Source of the DNA: JBJHCA01 sp050485785
Lineage (GTDB): Bacteria > Bacteroidota > Bacteroidia > Chitinophagales > Saprospiraceae
Length of the DNA stretch: 30,127 nt
Direction of reading: 5' to 3'
NCBI GenBank assembly: GCA_050485785.1
Contig: JBJHCA010000037.1
Location: forward strand, 1 to 30,127
Shown here: piece after piece, positions 8,145 to 16,633 of the stretch
Layout: each line of letters begins with the position of its first letter
Numbering within the stretch: the stretch's first letter is position 1
The notes under the pieces: generated by a model
Seen by the model: only the letters and a program-made list of their open reading frames with translations
What the model was told of the DNA's origin: nothing
Database searches by the model: none
Made by a program: the position numbers and the translations under genes

Positions 8145-8846
8145 ATGAAATGGTTAGTACAAATGCTTACCTCCTCTATTGGTCAAAAGCTGATCATGAG
8201 TCTTACGGGGTTGTTTCTCATCATATTTCTGGTGGTGCATCTGGCGGGCAACCTTCAATTGCTGATTGATGATCAGGGGGAGACATTTAATAAATATGCC
8301 CGTGAAATGACCACCAATCCGCTGATCAAAACTGTTTCATACGGTTTGTATTTTTTTATTCTCCTGCATACCGTACAGGGTATTGTACTTTACTTCAGGA
8401 ACCGGGCAGCCAGAGGTGGAAAGGGTTATGCCGTAAGAGCCCGGAATGAAACATCATGGCCATCCAGGTATATGGCACTTTTAGGGAGCATTATTTTTCT
8501 TTTTCTCGTGATCCATATGGGCCAGTTTTGGGCACAGATGCACTGGGGTAACTTGCCAAGGTTGAGTTACGAAGGGTATCCGCATGTGGTGAAGGACCTA
8601 TACACTCCGGTAGCTCTGGTTTTTAATCAATGGTGGTTTGTTGTGCTTTACCTGGTATCGCTTCTGGCCTTGTCATTTCATTTGTGGCACGGATTTCAGA
8701 GTGCATTTCAGACACTGGGAATCAATCATTACAAGTATACACCTATCATACAGGGATTAGGGAAGTTATACAGTATAGTCATTCCGCTGGGTTTTGCCAT
8801 TATTCCCTTGTACTTCTATTTTTTTATTGACGCACCTGTTAAATAG
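8145..8846 (+). CDS. sdhC: Succinate dehydrogenase/fumarate reductase cytochrome b subunit
   Basis: Membrane anchor of complex II; it carries haem b and the quinone site and holds the SdhAB head on the inner face of the cytoplasmic membrane. The 233-residue protein has five hydrophobic segments (about residues 12-34, 62-82, 106-126, 160-183, 202-226), the layout of B-type single-subunit diheme anchors such as those of Bacillus and Wolinella. Histidines in VVHLAGNLQ, ILLHTVQG, LVIHMGQFW and SFHLWHGFQS are candidate haem ligands. This type works with menaquinone, fitting a Bacteroidota host. It leads the operon; sdhA starts 8 bp after its stop. Confidence 0.93.
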   Translation: MKWLVQMLTSSIGQKLIMSLTGLFLIIFLVVHLAGNLQLLIDDQGETFNKYAREMTTNPLIKTVSYGLYFFILLHTVQGIVLYFRNRAARGGKGYAVRARNETSWPSRYMALLGSIIFLFLVIHMGQFWAQMHWGNLPRLSYEGYPHVVKDLYTPVALVFNQWWFVVLYLVSLLALSFHLWHGFQSAFQTLGINHYKYTPIIQGLGKLYSIVIPLGFAIIPLYFYFFIDAPVK

Positions 8847-8854
8847 TTCAAGAT

Positions 8855-10888
8855 ATGTCTGATGCAGTGATGAAACACGAGACCTCAGCAAGGCTGAAAG
8901 ATAACATTCCGCCCGGTCAGGTAGCCGAGAAGTGGACACGCTACAAATCAACCATGGACCTGGTAGCACCTAACAATAAACGACATCTCGAAGTAATAGT
9001 AGTGGGAACGGGTCTGGCAGGGGCATCGGCTGCGGCCTCACTAGGTGAGCTGGGGTACAAGGTCAAAGTATTTACCTTTCACGACAGCCCGCGTCGGGCT
9101 CACAGCGTAGCCGCGCAGGGGGGAATCAATGCAGCCAAGAATTACCGCAATGACGGAGACAGTGTGTTTCGTCTGTTCTATGACACAGTAAAAGGCGGCG
9201 ATTACCGTTCACGTGAGGCCAATGTATACCGCCTTGCAGAAGTATCGGCCAATATTATTGATCAGTGTGTTGCGCAGGGTGTACCCTTTGCCAGAGAATA
9301 TGGAGGTTTGCTCGACAATCGTTCGTTTGGCGGGGTTCAGGTTTCCAGGACATTTTATGCCCGCGGACAAACCGGTCAGCAATTACTTTACGGCGCTTAC
9401 AGTGCCTTGTCGCGTCAAGTTAATTTAGGTACCGTTAAACTTTACAATCGCCATGAAATGCTGGATGTGGTGCTTGTAGACGGGAAGGCCAGGGGGGTGA
9501 TTGTAAGGAATTTGCTCAACGGCAAAATTGAGCGATTCGGAGCACATGCCGTAGTATTGGCTACGGGCGGATATGGGAATGTGTTCTACCTGAGTACCAA
9601 TGCGATGGGCTCGAATGTAACAGCAGCATGGCGGGCATATCGACGGGGAGCATTTTTTGCCAATCCTTGTTTTACCCAGATACATCCAACCTGTATTCCG
9701 GTTTCCGGGGATTATCAAAGTAAGCTTACCCTGATGTCAGAGTCGTTGCGAAACGATGGGCGCGTTTGGGTTCCCAGGGAAAAGGCTGATGTTGAAGCCA
9801 TAAGGTCGGGGCAATTAAGGCCTGAGAATTTGCCGGAAGACAAGCGCGATTATTATCTCGAGCGCATTTACCCTGCGTTCGGTAATCTGGTACCCCGCGA
9901 TGTAGCTAGCCGGGCAGCAAAAAATGTATGCGATGAAGGCCGGGGAGTTAACAAGACCGGTTTGGCTGTTTTTCTCGACTTTAGTGAAGCCATTCAGCGA
10001 TACGGGCAAAGTGAAGCCAATGTGTTGGGAATTGCACAACCGTCGAAAGACGACATAACCCGGTTGGGTGAAAAGGTTATTGAGCAGAAATATGGAAACC
10101 TTTTTGAAATGTATGAAAAGATCACCGGGGAGAATCCTTATAAGTCGCCGATGAAGATCTACCCGGCCATCCATTACACAATGGGCGGTATTTGGGTTGA
10201 TTACAACCTGGAAACAACCATACCCGGACTTTTTGCCACCGGAGAGGCCAATTTCAGTGATCACGGAGCCAACAGACTTGGAGCGTCTGCACTTATGCAG
10301 GGCCTTGCCGACGGGTATTTTGTTCTTCCTTACACTATCGGAAAGTTTCTTTCCAATGATATTCGTACGCCTAAAATTGATACAGATCAGCAGGCGTTTG
10401 AGGATGCCGAGAAAGAAGTGAGGGAAAGAGTAAACCGGCTGATGTCCGTCAATGGCAACAGATCTGCCGAAGGTTATCACCGGGAACTGGGTCTCATCAT
10501 GTGGGATTACTGTGGCATGGCCCGCAATGCTGAAGGCCTGGCATTGGCCAGACAAAAGATCCGTGACCTGCGCAATGATTTTTGGCAAAACCTGTATGTT
10601 CCGGGAACAGCGGATGAGTTTAATCCTGAATTTGAGAAAGCCTGGCGCGTAGCCGACTTTATGGAGTTGGGCGAGCTAATGGTGCTCGATGCGCTGAACC
10701 GAAATGAATCCTGTGGCGGTCATTTCAGGGAAGAATACCAAACTGACGACAATGAGGCCTTGCGCGACGATGTGAATTATGCCTATGTGGCAGCCTGGGA
10801 ATTTAAAGGGCTGGAGGAAGACCCGCTGCTTCACAAAGAATCGCTGAGCTTTGAAAATGTAGCGTTGAAATCTAGATCGTACAAGTAA
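8855..10888 (+). CDS. sdhA: Succinate dehydrogenase/fumarate reductase flavoprotein subunit
   Basis: Catalytic subunit that interconverts succinate and fumarate with covalently bound FAD. The 677-residue product has the FAD-binding motif VVGTGLAGASAAASLGELGY. It also has the His-containing covalent flavinylation motif RAHSVAAQGGINAA, the active-site region around FARGQTGQQLLYG-type sequence, and the Arg/His substrate motif HYTMGGIWVDYN with GEANFSDHGANRLGASALMQG. The length (about 640-680) and the extra N-terminal segment match the B-type enzymes of Bacteroidota. It lies between sdhC and sdhB with gaps of 8 and 14 bp, so the three are surely one operon. Direction of catalysis (respiratory SDH or fumarate reductase) cannot be decided from sequence. 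Confidence 0.96.
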   Translation: MSDAVMKHETSARLKDNIPPGQVAEKWTRYKSTMDLVAPNNKRHLEVIVVGTGLAGASAAASLGELGYKVKVFTFHDSPRRAHSVAAQGGINAAKNYRNDGDSVFRLFYDTVKGGDYRSREANVYRLAEVSANIIDQCVAQGVPFAREYGGLLDNRSFGGVQVSRTFYARGQTGQQLLYGAYSALSRQVNLGTVKLYNRHEMLDVVLVDGKARGVIVRNLLNGKIERFGAHAVVLATGGYGNVFYLSTNAMGSNVTAAWRAYRRGAFFANPCFTQIHPTCIPVSGDYQSKLTLMSESLRNDGRVWVPREKADVEAIRSGQLRPENLPEDKRDYYLERIYPAFGNLVPRDVASRAAKNVCDEGRGVNKTGLAVFLDFSEAIQRYGQSEANVLGIAQPSKDDITRLGEKVIEQKYGNLFEMYEKITGENPYKSPMKIYPAIHYTMGGIWVDYNLETTIPGLFATGEANFSDHGANRLGASALMQGLADGYFVLPYTIGKFLSNDIRTPKIDTDQQAFEDAEKEVRERVNRLMSVNGNRSAEGYHRELGLIMWDYCGMARNAEGLALARQKIRDLRNDFWQNLYVPGTADEFNPEFEKAWRVADFMELGELMVLDALNRNESCGGHFREEYQTDDNEALRDDVNYAYVAAWEFKGLEEDPLLHKESLSFENVALKSRSYK

Positions 10889-10902
10889 AAAAGAGCCATA
10901 GC

Positions 10903-11646
10903 ATGAAACTGACACTCAAAATCTGGAGACAAGCCAAGGCTGACAGCAAGGGAGCCTTTGAAACATATTTACTGAAAGATGTGGATGAGCATGCATCATT
11001 TCTGGAGATGCTGGATGTGCTCAATGAAAAGCTGATCAGTGAGAAGAAAGACCCGGTAAGTTTTGAACATGATTGCCGGGAAGGGATATGCGGCACCTGT
11101 GGTCTGGTTATCAATGGCCAGCCTCACGGGCCGATGCAGCTAACCACTACATGTCAGCTTCACATGCGCACGTTCAAGGATGGCGACACCATTATCATAG
11201 AACCGTTCAGGGCCAAAGGCTTTCCCGTGATCAAAGATCTCGTTGTGGATCGTTCAGCATTCGATCGCATCATACAAAGTGGCGGGTACATATCGGTGAG
11301 TACCGGTCAGGCACAGGACGCCAATGCCATCCCCATTGAAAAAGACGTAGCAGCCAAAGCGTTTGATGCAGCTACCTGTATAGGTTGCGGTGCCTGTGTG
11401 GCTGCGTGTCCCAATGCATCAGCCATGCTGTTCACTTCCGCCAAAGTTTCACACCTGGCCTTGTTGCCGCAGGGTAAAGTTGAAAGCAAAAAGCGCGTAC
11501 AGCAAATGGTTACGCAGATGGACAAGGAAGGTTTTGGCAATTGTACCAATATTGGTGCCTGTGAAGCAGAATGCCCCAAAGGTATCAGCCTTGAAAACAT
11601 TGCCATGATGAATCGTGAATACCTTAAAGCTAATTTACTGGGGTAG
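10903..11646 (+). CDS. sdhB: Succinate dehydrogenase/fumarate reductase iron-sulfur subunit
   Basis: Carries electrons between the flavin in SdhA and the haems in SdhC through three Fe-S centres. The 247-residue protein has a plant-type ferredoxin domain with CREGICGTCG and a further Cys in TTTCQLHMR (2Fe-2S). It then has a bacterial ferredoxin domain with CIGCGACVAACPNAS (4Fe-4S) and CTNIGACEAECPKGIS (3Fe-4S and the last ligand). All expected cysteines are present. It is the last gene of sdhCAB. The next gene is convergent, with its stop 58 bp away. I see no strong terminator hairpin in that gap. Confidence 0.96.
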   Translation: MKLTLKIWRQAKADSKGAFETYLLKDVDEHASFLEMLDVLNEKLISEKKDPVSFEHDCREGICGTCGLVINGQPHGPMQLTTTCQLHMRTFKDGDTIIIEPFRAKGFPVIKDLVVDRSAFDRIIQSGGYISVSTGQAQDANAIPIEKDVAAKAFDAATCIGCGACVAACPNASAMLFTSAKVSHLALLPQGKVESKKRVQQMVTQMDKEGFGNCTNIGACEAECPKGISLENIAMMNREYLKANLLG

Positions 11647-11704
11647 CCGTTTCTTTTTTGATATCTTTTTGTTGTACAGTAGGTTCTAACCTTTGGCCTG
11701 CTCC

Positions 11705-13015
11705 TTAATGTTCAGGTTCTCCTGACGAGGTTTCAGTCTTACCATCCAAAGTGGCTATGATCACCTTATCGATGCGGGAGCCGTCAAGGTCTACAATTTC
11801 GAATCGAAAACCGTGGAGGTCAACAAGTTCACCGGTGACAGGCAACCTCTTCAATTGGTGCATGAGGTAACCGGCAACAGTCTGGTATGCCGCCGTGTTT
11901 TCGGGAGCAATATTGCCCAGCGGACCGCTATTCAGGGTTTTAATTTTACACGAGCCACTTACCAGCAAGGTGCCGTTTTCCCGAACCGAGAGATCGTGAT
12001 CATCTTCATCAAGGCTGGGCAAATTACCAACAATTCCCTCCATGAGATCATGAAGGCTGATGATGCCTTCAAAGTTTCCGTATTCATCAATAATTACGGC
12101 GAAATACTCCTTTCGCTTCCGAAACGCATTGAGGATTTTTATGGCCGGCATGTGCACCGGAAAATAAATGGGCTCTGAAACAATGTTTTGCCATGAAAAC
12201 GAATCGTCGGCATAGTGCTGAAAAAACCGGTGAGAATGCACTATGCCTTTAACTTTATCGATAGAGCCATCGCATAGCGGGAATTTGGAATGTACACTTT
12301 TATCCATGATCTCAGCCGACATCGTTAGCGGATCGCGCATATTGATCCATTCAACTTCATGTCGTGGAGTCATAATGTGTACGGCAGTGGCTTCCGCAAA
12401 GTTGAAAAGGTTTTCGTGCATCAGGTTTTCGTCTCTGCCTAAAATACCCTGTTTGCCTGCAGTCTTAATAATCAGGCGTAGTTCGTCTTCTGTCAGCCGG
12501 TCTTCAACATCCTTTTTGAAGCCAAACATACGCAAGATCAACCGGGTAGATTGCATGAGAATCCACACAAACGGATAAAGGATCATGGCCAGCACATGCA
12601 TGAAAGGAACCATGGTCAGTGCAATTCCAAGGGCATGTCGCATAGCAATGGTTTTAGGCACCAGTTCACCGATCAGAATGGTTACAAATGCAATTCCGCC
12701 TACCACTAAAACCATTGAGATTCGGGCGGCAGATTCAGGTGTAAAACCTGAGGATTCAAACAACCCGGAAAATGTGTCGGCCAGATTAGCACCACCGTAT
12801 GCGCCAGCTATGATGGCCACAGCACTGATAGCCACCTGCACAGTGGAGAGGAATTTTTCGGGCTTTGACAGTAACGCAAGCACTGTGCGTGCCCGGTTAG
12901 AGCCCCGGTCCCTGAGTTGCTTCAGCTGAGTACGCTTCACGGATACAAAGGCAATTTCCGTCATGGCAAAGATGCCATTGACCAGTGCAAGCAGTAAAAT
13001 TACGAGGGCTTCCAT
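11705..13015 (-). CDS. CNNM/CorC-type (hemolysin C-like) membrane protein with CBS pair
   Basis: Predicted integral membrane protein of the DUF21-CBS-CorC_HlyC family, linked to Mg2+/Co2+ efflux; in gliding Bacteroidota some members are called GldE. The 436-residue product has a DUF21 transmembrane domain at about residues 1-175 (EALVILLLALVNGIFAMTEIAFVSVKR; helices near 75-100 and 130-160). Two CBS motifs follow, including IMTPRHEVEWI and DEYGNFEGIISLHDLMEGIVG. The C-terminal CorC_HlyC transporter-associated domain ends the protein. I choose the ATG at 13015. The frame stays open upstream to 13081 only because the ACAATTG repeat reads through as MSIVNCQLYIVN, which is not protein-like. Confidence 0.87.
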   Translation of the reverse strand: MEALVILLLALVNGIFAMTEIAFVSVKRTQLKQLRDRGSNRARTVLALLSKPEKFLSTVQVAISAVAIIAGAYGGANLADTFSGLFESSGFTPESAARISMVLVVGGIAFVTILIGELVPKTIAMRHALGIALTMVPFMHVLAMILYPFVWILMQSTRLILRMFGFKKDVEDRLTEDELRLIIKTAGKQGILGRDENLMHENLFNFAEATAVHIMTPRHEVEWINMRDPLTMSAEIMDKSVHSKFPLCDGSIDKVKGIVHSHRFFQHYADDSFSWQNIVSEPIYFPVHMPAIKILNAFRKRKEYFAVIIDEYGNFEGIISLHDLMEGIVGNLPSLDEDDHDLSVRENGTLLVSGSCKIKTLNSGPLGNIAPENTAAYQTVAGYLMHQLKRLPVTGELVDLHGFRFEIVDLDGSRIDKVIIATLDGKTETSSGEPEH

Positions 13016-13039
13016 TGGGCTGCAAGATAAATGACTATT

Positions 13040-13190
13040 GTGATAATTGACAATGTACAATTGACAATTGACAATTGACAATTGACGATGAGGGGTGGAC
13101 GATGAGGGTCAGACGATTGGGGTGGACAATTGGGGTGGATAAATGGAGTGGGAGTAGAGGGGAGGACGATGGATGACTGATAGATTTTTT
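13040..13190. repeat. Low-complexity tract: ACAATTG tandem repeat plus degenerate G-rich minisatellite
   Basis: Four exact tandem copies of the 7-mer ACAATTG occupy 13057-13084. They are followed to about 13180 by a degenerate series of GGACGATGAGGGGT / GGACAATTGGGGT-like units about 13-15 bp long. The tract ends in GGGGAGGACG and ATGGATGACTGA. The same end motifs recur at 16498-16540. Together with the promoter-like site at 13320 this accounts for the 352-bp gap between the CNNM gene and the M28 peptidase; I see no gene in it. Confidence 0.85.
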
Positions 13191-13319
13191 CTCGCAATGG
13201 AGTAAAGGGGAGCGGAAACAACAAAGAGATATTGAAAATAATAAGATAGAGAAGGGTGCTGAGCGGAGATGAGAATTTTCTGCTACTTTAGCTATAGAAT
13301 TAGAAAAGTGATCTGCTGA

Positions 13320-13327
13320 TAACTTTG
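13320..13327 (+). promoter_or_regulatory. -7 element upstream of the M28 peptidase operon
   Basis: TAACTTTG matches TAnnTTTG exactly, 40 bp upstream of the chosen start. A second near match, TACTTTAG, lies at 13284-13291. No clear -33 TTG is seen at 19 bp. Confidence 0.4.
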
Positions 13328-13367
13328 CGAATAATGAGTGAGGGGGAGGTGGAAAACCATTTAATAA

Positions 13368-14780
13368 TTGAAGAAAAGATTGATGATGATTAGGACTGTA
13401 TTACTGTTATGGGTGTTGATTTTACCTGTGAAATGGGTATTGGCGCAGTCGGATGAAGATGCTTTTATGATCAAGGATATCCATTCTGCTGCATTGAAGC
13501 ATGGTGATGCCTATGAGTGGTTACGAGTGCTGACAAAGGATATTGGACCCAGGCTGGCAGGATCGCCCCAGGCAGCTGCAGCTGTGGATTTTGCATTGCA
13601 AATGTTTGACACCCTTGGATTTGATAGTGTTTGGCTACAGGCCTGTGAAGTACCTCACTGGGTGCGGGGCGATAAAGAAGTTGTGCGTGTGGTGTACTCG
13701 CCGTCAGTGGGGCAGTTTGACATACCGGCGCTGGCTCTGGGCAATTCGGAAGGAACCGGCAGGCAGGGGTTAACGGCAGAGGTCATTGAGTGTTATGGGC
13801 TTGAGAATTGGGAGAGTTTAACAGAAGAAGACGTCAGAGGGAAAATTGTTTTTTTCAGCAAGCCGATGGATGACGGGAACCCCAATACATTTCACGCATA
13901 TGGAGAAGCCGTTGGGCAAAGGGTATTTGGAGCCAGCATGGCAGCAAAAAAAGGAGCTGTTGGTGTGATGGTTCGGTCAATGACAACGCTGGTGGACGAC
14001 ATACCTCATACCGGGGTAATGATTTACCGGGAAGAGACACCGACCCGGATTCCGGCAGTTGCCATCAGTACCCGTGCAGCTGAAATGCTAAGTGGCATGT
14101 TGCGGCGGGGTGAACGTGTAGAGGTATATATGCAGACAACTTGCCGGAATCTTCCGCCAAAAACAGGATACAATGTGATCGGAGAAAGACGAGGATCAAC
14201 ATACCCAGATGAGATCATACTGGTTGGGGGGCATCTGGACTCTTGGGATATCGGAGAAGGAGCGCACGATGATGGTGCAGGCTGTGTTCAGTCGCTGGAG
14301 GTGATCAATTTGTTTAACAAACTTGGATATACTCCGCAACGCACCTTGCGTGTGGTGTGGTTTGCCAACGAAGAAAATGGTATGGCCGGCGCAATAAAGT
14401 ATAAGGAAGAAAGTGACAAGAATGGAGAATACCACATGGCTGCCATCGAAAGTGATCGGGGTGGATTTGCACCCAGAGGATTTACTTGTGAAGGGGATGA
14501 GTCTGTGTTTGTGGATAAATTCAGGAAGGTATCCACATGGTCGGGGTTGTTTCAGCCATACGGACTGAGTTTTCAGCGGGGAGGGTCGGGGGCTGATATA
14601 TACAGGCTTGCCAACCAAAAAGGGTTGCTTTGTGGATTATTACCTGACACTCAGCGATATTTTGATTACCATCATGCGAAAACCGATACCTTTGAAGCCG
14701 TGAACAAAAGAGAACTGCAATTAGGTGCCGCAGCCATGGCATCGTTTGTATATATGCTGGACCAATATGGACTTGACTAG
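13368..14780 (+). CDS. Secreted M28-family metallopeptidase
   Basis: Predicted exported zinc aminopeptidase or carboxypeptidase, resembling carboxypeptidase Q/PGCP. The 470-residue product has a signal peptide (basic MKKRLMMIR, hydrophobic core, likely cleavage after VLAQ near residue 27). A protease-associated-like insert occupies about residues 120-250. The M28 di-zinc site is complete: His289 (GGHLDSWD), Asp301 (AHDDGAG), catalytic Glu335 and ligand Glu336 (ANEENG), Asp363 (IESDRGG) and His435 or His436 (YHHAKTD). The start is uncertain: TTG at 13368 gives a normal basic n-region, while ATG at 13383 gives a shorter one. Two TM2-domain genes follow, the first only 4 bp downstream, so this heads a three-gene operon. 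Confidence 0.9.
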   Translation: MKKRLMMIRTVLLLWVLILPVKWVLAQSDEDAFMIKDIHSAALKHGDAYEWLRVLTKDIGPRLAGSPQAAAAVDFALQMFDTLGFDSVWLQACEVPHWVRGDKEVVRVVYSPSVGQFDIPALALGNSEGTGRQGLTAEVIECYGLENWESLTEEDVRGKIVFFSKPMDDGNPNTFHAYGEAVGQRVFGASMAAKKGAVGVMVRSMTTLVDDIPHTGVMIYREETPTRIPAVAISTRAAEMLSGMLRRGERVEVYMQTTCRNLPPKTGYNVIGERRGSTYPDEIILVGGHLDSWDIGEGAHDDGAGCVQSLEVINLFNKLGYTPQRTLRVVWFANEENGMAGAIKYKEESDKNGEYHMAAIESDRGGFAPRGFTCEGDESVFVDKFRKVSTWSGLFQPYGLSFQRGGSGADIYRLANQKGLLCGLLPDTQRYFDYHHAKTDTFEAVNKRELQLGAAAMASFVYMLDQYGLD

Positions 14781-14784
14781 AACC

Positions 14785-15621
14785 ATGAAGAAATCTGCAA
14801 GAAAAGACCGGAATGTTGCCATGTTCCTGTCCCTGTTTCTGGGATTTGTAGGGGGGCAGCATTTTTATCTGGGAAGGCCGGTAGCAGGAATAGTCAGTAT
14901 ATTGTTTGCATGGACATATATTCCCATGATCATTGGTTTTTTTCAGGCGTATCATTTTTACCATTCCAGTGACGAGGCATTTGATGCAGTTCATAATAAG
15001 GAGTACGTGACCAAAGCCAGCAAGTACATGCAGCACCGCAGTGGCAGCCCCAGGATCAATCCGCGCCACAGCCCTGTAACTACAGCTCCATCAATGGCCA
15101 CGGACAAAGCTGAATCCATGGGTGCCAGGGCAGGTTTTGACTGGAATATATCCAGATACAGGACAGAAGGGGTAAAACATTTCAGAAACTCTGAAATCAA
15201 GGAAGCGATGCAGTGTTTCCGCAAAGCTCTTCATTTTCATTATGAAGATGCAGTGTCGCATTTTAATATGGCAGCCTGTTACTCGATTTTGGAGCAGGAA
15301 CGCAAGGCATACTTTCATCTCAGCAAGGCAGTAGAGTTTGGGTTTAAGGATACTGAGCGAATAGAGCAGCACCCTGCACTGGCGTATCTGCGAGGGCAGG
15401 AGTCGTTTGAATCATTTCGCCGTGACGGTTACCTGTTACCCGGACACCGGTCTGCCAATTCACCTGATTTGCTGGAGGAAATTGCCCGCGAGCGCAGTAA
15501 AGTGCTTTTAGAACGAATCAGAGCGCTGGGTTCGTTGCGTGATGAAGGATTGCTGACCGAAGAAGAGTTTGAAGAGCAAAAGCGAATCTGGGCCTCAGCA
15601 CCACAAAAGGAGAAAGAATAA
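14785..15621 (+). CDS. TM2-TPR-SHOCT protein 1, function unknown
   Basis: The 278-residue product opens with a TM2 domain (about residues 8-58): two hydrophobic spans with the family sequence LGFVGGQHFYLGRPVAGI. A polar linker is followed by TPR-like helices (about 118-175: GVKHFRNSEIKEAMQCFRKAL, AVSHFNMAACYSILEQERKA). The distinctive tail HLSKAVEFGFKDTERIEQHPALAYLRGQ comes next. The protein ends with a SHOCT-like segment (about 240-270: RIRALGSLRDEGLLTEEEFEEQKRIW). I choose the ATG at 14785. The longer frame from 14725 would overlap the peptidase gene by 56 bp and adds non-family sequence. The downstream gene encodes a paralogue. SHOCT segments often mediate oligomerisation; the biochemical role of this architecture is unknown to me. 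Confidence 0.85.
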   Translation: MKKSARKDRNVAMFLSLFLGFVGGQHFYLGRPVAGIVSILFAWTYIPMIIGFFQAYHFYHSSDEAFDAVHNKEYVTKASKYMQHRSGSPRINPRHSPVTTAPSMATDKAESMGARAGFDWNISRYRTEGVKHFRNSEIKEAMQCFRKALHFHYEDAVSHFNMAACYSILEQERKAYFHLSKAVEFGFKDTERIEQHPALAYLRGQESFESFRRDGYLLPGHRSANSPDLLEEIARERSKVLLERIRALGSLRDEGLLTEEEFEEQKRIWASAPQKEKE

Positions 15622-15634
15622 CTAACCGGAAGTT

Positions 15635-16438
15635 ATGAAAAAGAAGTCGACCGCCGTTTTACTTGCCCTGTTGCTTGGCACTATAGGAGCTCACCGCTTT
15701 TATCTCAATCAGCGTTTCAGGGGGGTTCTGCACTTTCTTATGGGAGCCGGAGGGATCATGTTGTTTACATTTGGAGCACCTATAGGTTTTATTCTTTTTC
15801 CAATGCTGATTGCATTGATCGATGTAGTGGTGTTTGCCACCATGAGCCATCAGGAATTTGATGAGCGATACAATACAAGGAAGAAGCCGTTTGGTCACAG
15901 GAGAGGGCAACGGGCACCCAATCCCCAGCGACCTACTACTATTTCGAATACAACACGAGGCTTGCGAAAGGATAATCCGTTTAAGGCCACCGGCATTGAA
16001 AAATACAAAGATTACGATTTTAAGGGAGCTATCAGTGACTTTGAAAAAGCACTGGGCATTCATTACGAGGACCCTGCAGTTCATTTTAATCTTGCCTGTG
16101 CCTATTCCATTACAGAGCAGGTTGACAAGGCATTGTTGCACCTGAGTAAAGCTGTGGAATTTGGGTTTGTGGATTTTGACCGGATACACAATCATCAGGA
16201 CTTGGCCTTTGTGAGAACGCAGGATGCTTTTGATGAATTTGTCAACAATGGCTATCAACTTGTGCCGGCATTGCCTGCAGATTCCGGAAGTTTTCTATCT
16301 ACTTCAGGTACGGATGAACGATTTGATCAGTTGCTGGAAGAAATAAAGGCTTTGGGTGAATTGAAGAAAAAAGGATATATCACTGAGGATGAGTTTAATA
16401 CTGAGAAGGAGAGAATTTTGAGGGAGAGGGGGAATTGA
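15635..16438 (+). CDS. TM2-TPR-SHOCT protein 2, paralogue of the preceding gene
   Basis: The 267-residue product has the same order of parts as its neighbour. It has an N-terminal TM2 domain (about residues 3-60, LLLGTIGAHRFYLNQRFRGVL), a basic polar linker, and TPR-like helices (about 115-175, DYDFKGAISDFEKALGIHYED and NLACAYSITEQVDKALLHLSKAVEFGF). The shared tail FDRIHNHQDLAFVRTQDAF and a C-terminal SHOCT-like segment (LLEEIKALGELKKKGYITEDEF) follow. It starts 13 bp after the first copy, with AAGGAG a few codons upstream. The two copies are clearly homologous but well diverged, especially in the linker, so the duplication is not recent. A terminator lies 140 bp after the stop, beyond a repeat tract. 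Confidence 0.85.
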   Translation: MKKKSTAVLLALLLGTIGAHRFYLNQRFRGVLHFLMGAGGIMLFTFGAPIGFILFPMLIALIDVVVFATMSHQEFDERYNTRKKPFGHRRGQRAPNPQRPTTISNTTRGLRKDNPFKATGIEKYKDYDFKGAISDFEKALGIHYEDPAVHFNLACAYSITEQVDKALLHLSKAVEFGFVDFDRIHNHQDLAFVRTQDAFDEFVNNGYQLVPALPADSGSFLSTSGTDERFDQLLEEIKALGELKKKGYITEDEFNTEKERILRERGN

Positions 16439-16545
16439 TTATGGATAATGGACAATTGACGTAGAGGACTGGACGATGTACAATGGACAATGGACGTGGG
16501 GGGGAGGACGTAGAAGGTGTATTGATGGATGACTGAAGGGTAGCC
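16438..16545. repeat. Second copy of the ACAATTG/GGACGATG low-complexity repeat
   Basis: Contains GGACAATTGAC, GGACGATG, ACAATGGACAATGGACG and GGGGGGAGGACG, and ends with ATGGATGACTGA. It has the same orientation as the tract at 13040-13190. The shared end motifs GGGGAGGACG and ATGGATGACTGA are contiguous in the first tract and separated by about 14 bp here. It directly follows the second TM2 gene. Confidence 0.75.
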
Positions 16546-16579
16546 GGTTTATTAAAATGGATTAATCTTGTGGTAGAAA

Positions 16580-16613
16580 AAAAATGCCGTTTGCTCAAGC
16601 AAACGGCATTTTT
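16580..16613. terminator. Bidirectional intrinsic terminator
   Basis: A perfect 15-bp stem (16580-16594 with 16599-16613) has a TCAA loop. The core ATGCCGTTTGC is flanked by A-tracts and T-tracts, so transcripts of either strand end in U after a GC-rich stem. It serves the M28/TM2 operon from the left and mdh from the right. Confidence 0.92.
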
Positions 16614-16633
16614 GTATAGAATTGCGAAAAAGA

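Noticed and set aside
13016..13081. N-terminal extension of the CNNM-type protein
   Set aside because: The sequence is the ACAATTG repeat read in frame; the transmembrane domain begins properly at the ATG at 13015.
13057..13180. CRISPR-like array
   Set aside because: Units of 7 bp and degenerate 13-15 bp units have no unique spacers of regular length, and no cas genes are present.
14725..14784. Upstream start for the first TM2 gene
   Set aside because: It would overlap the peptidase gene by 56 bp and precede the TM2 domain with unrelated sequence.
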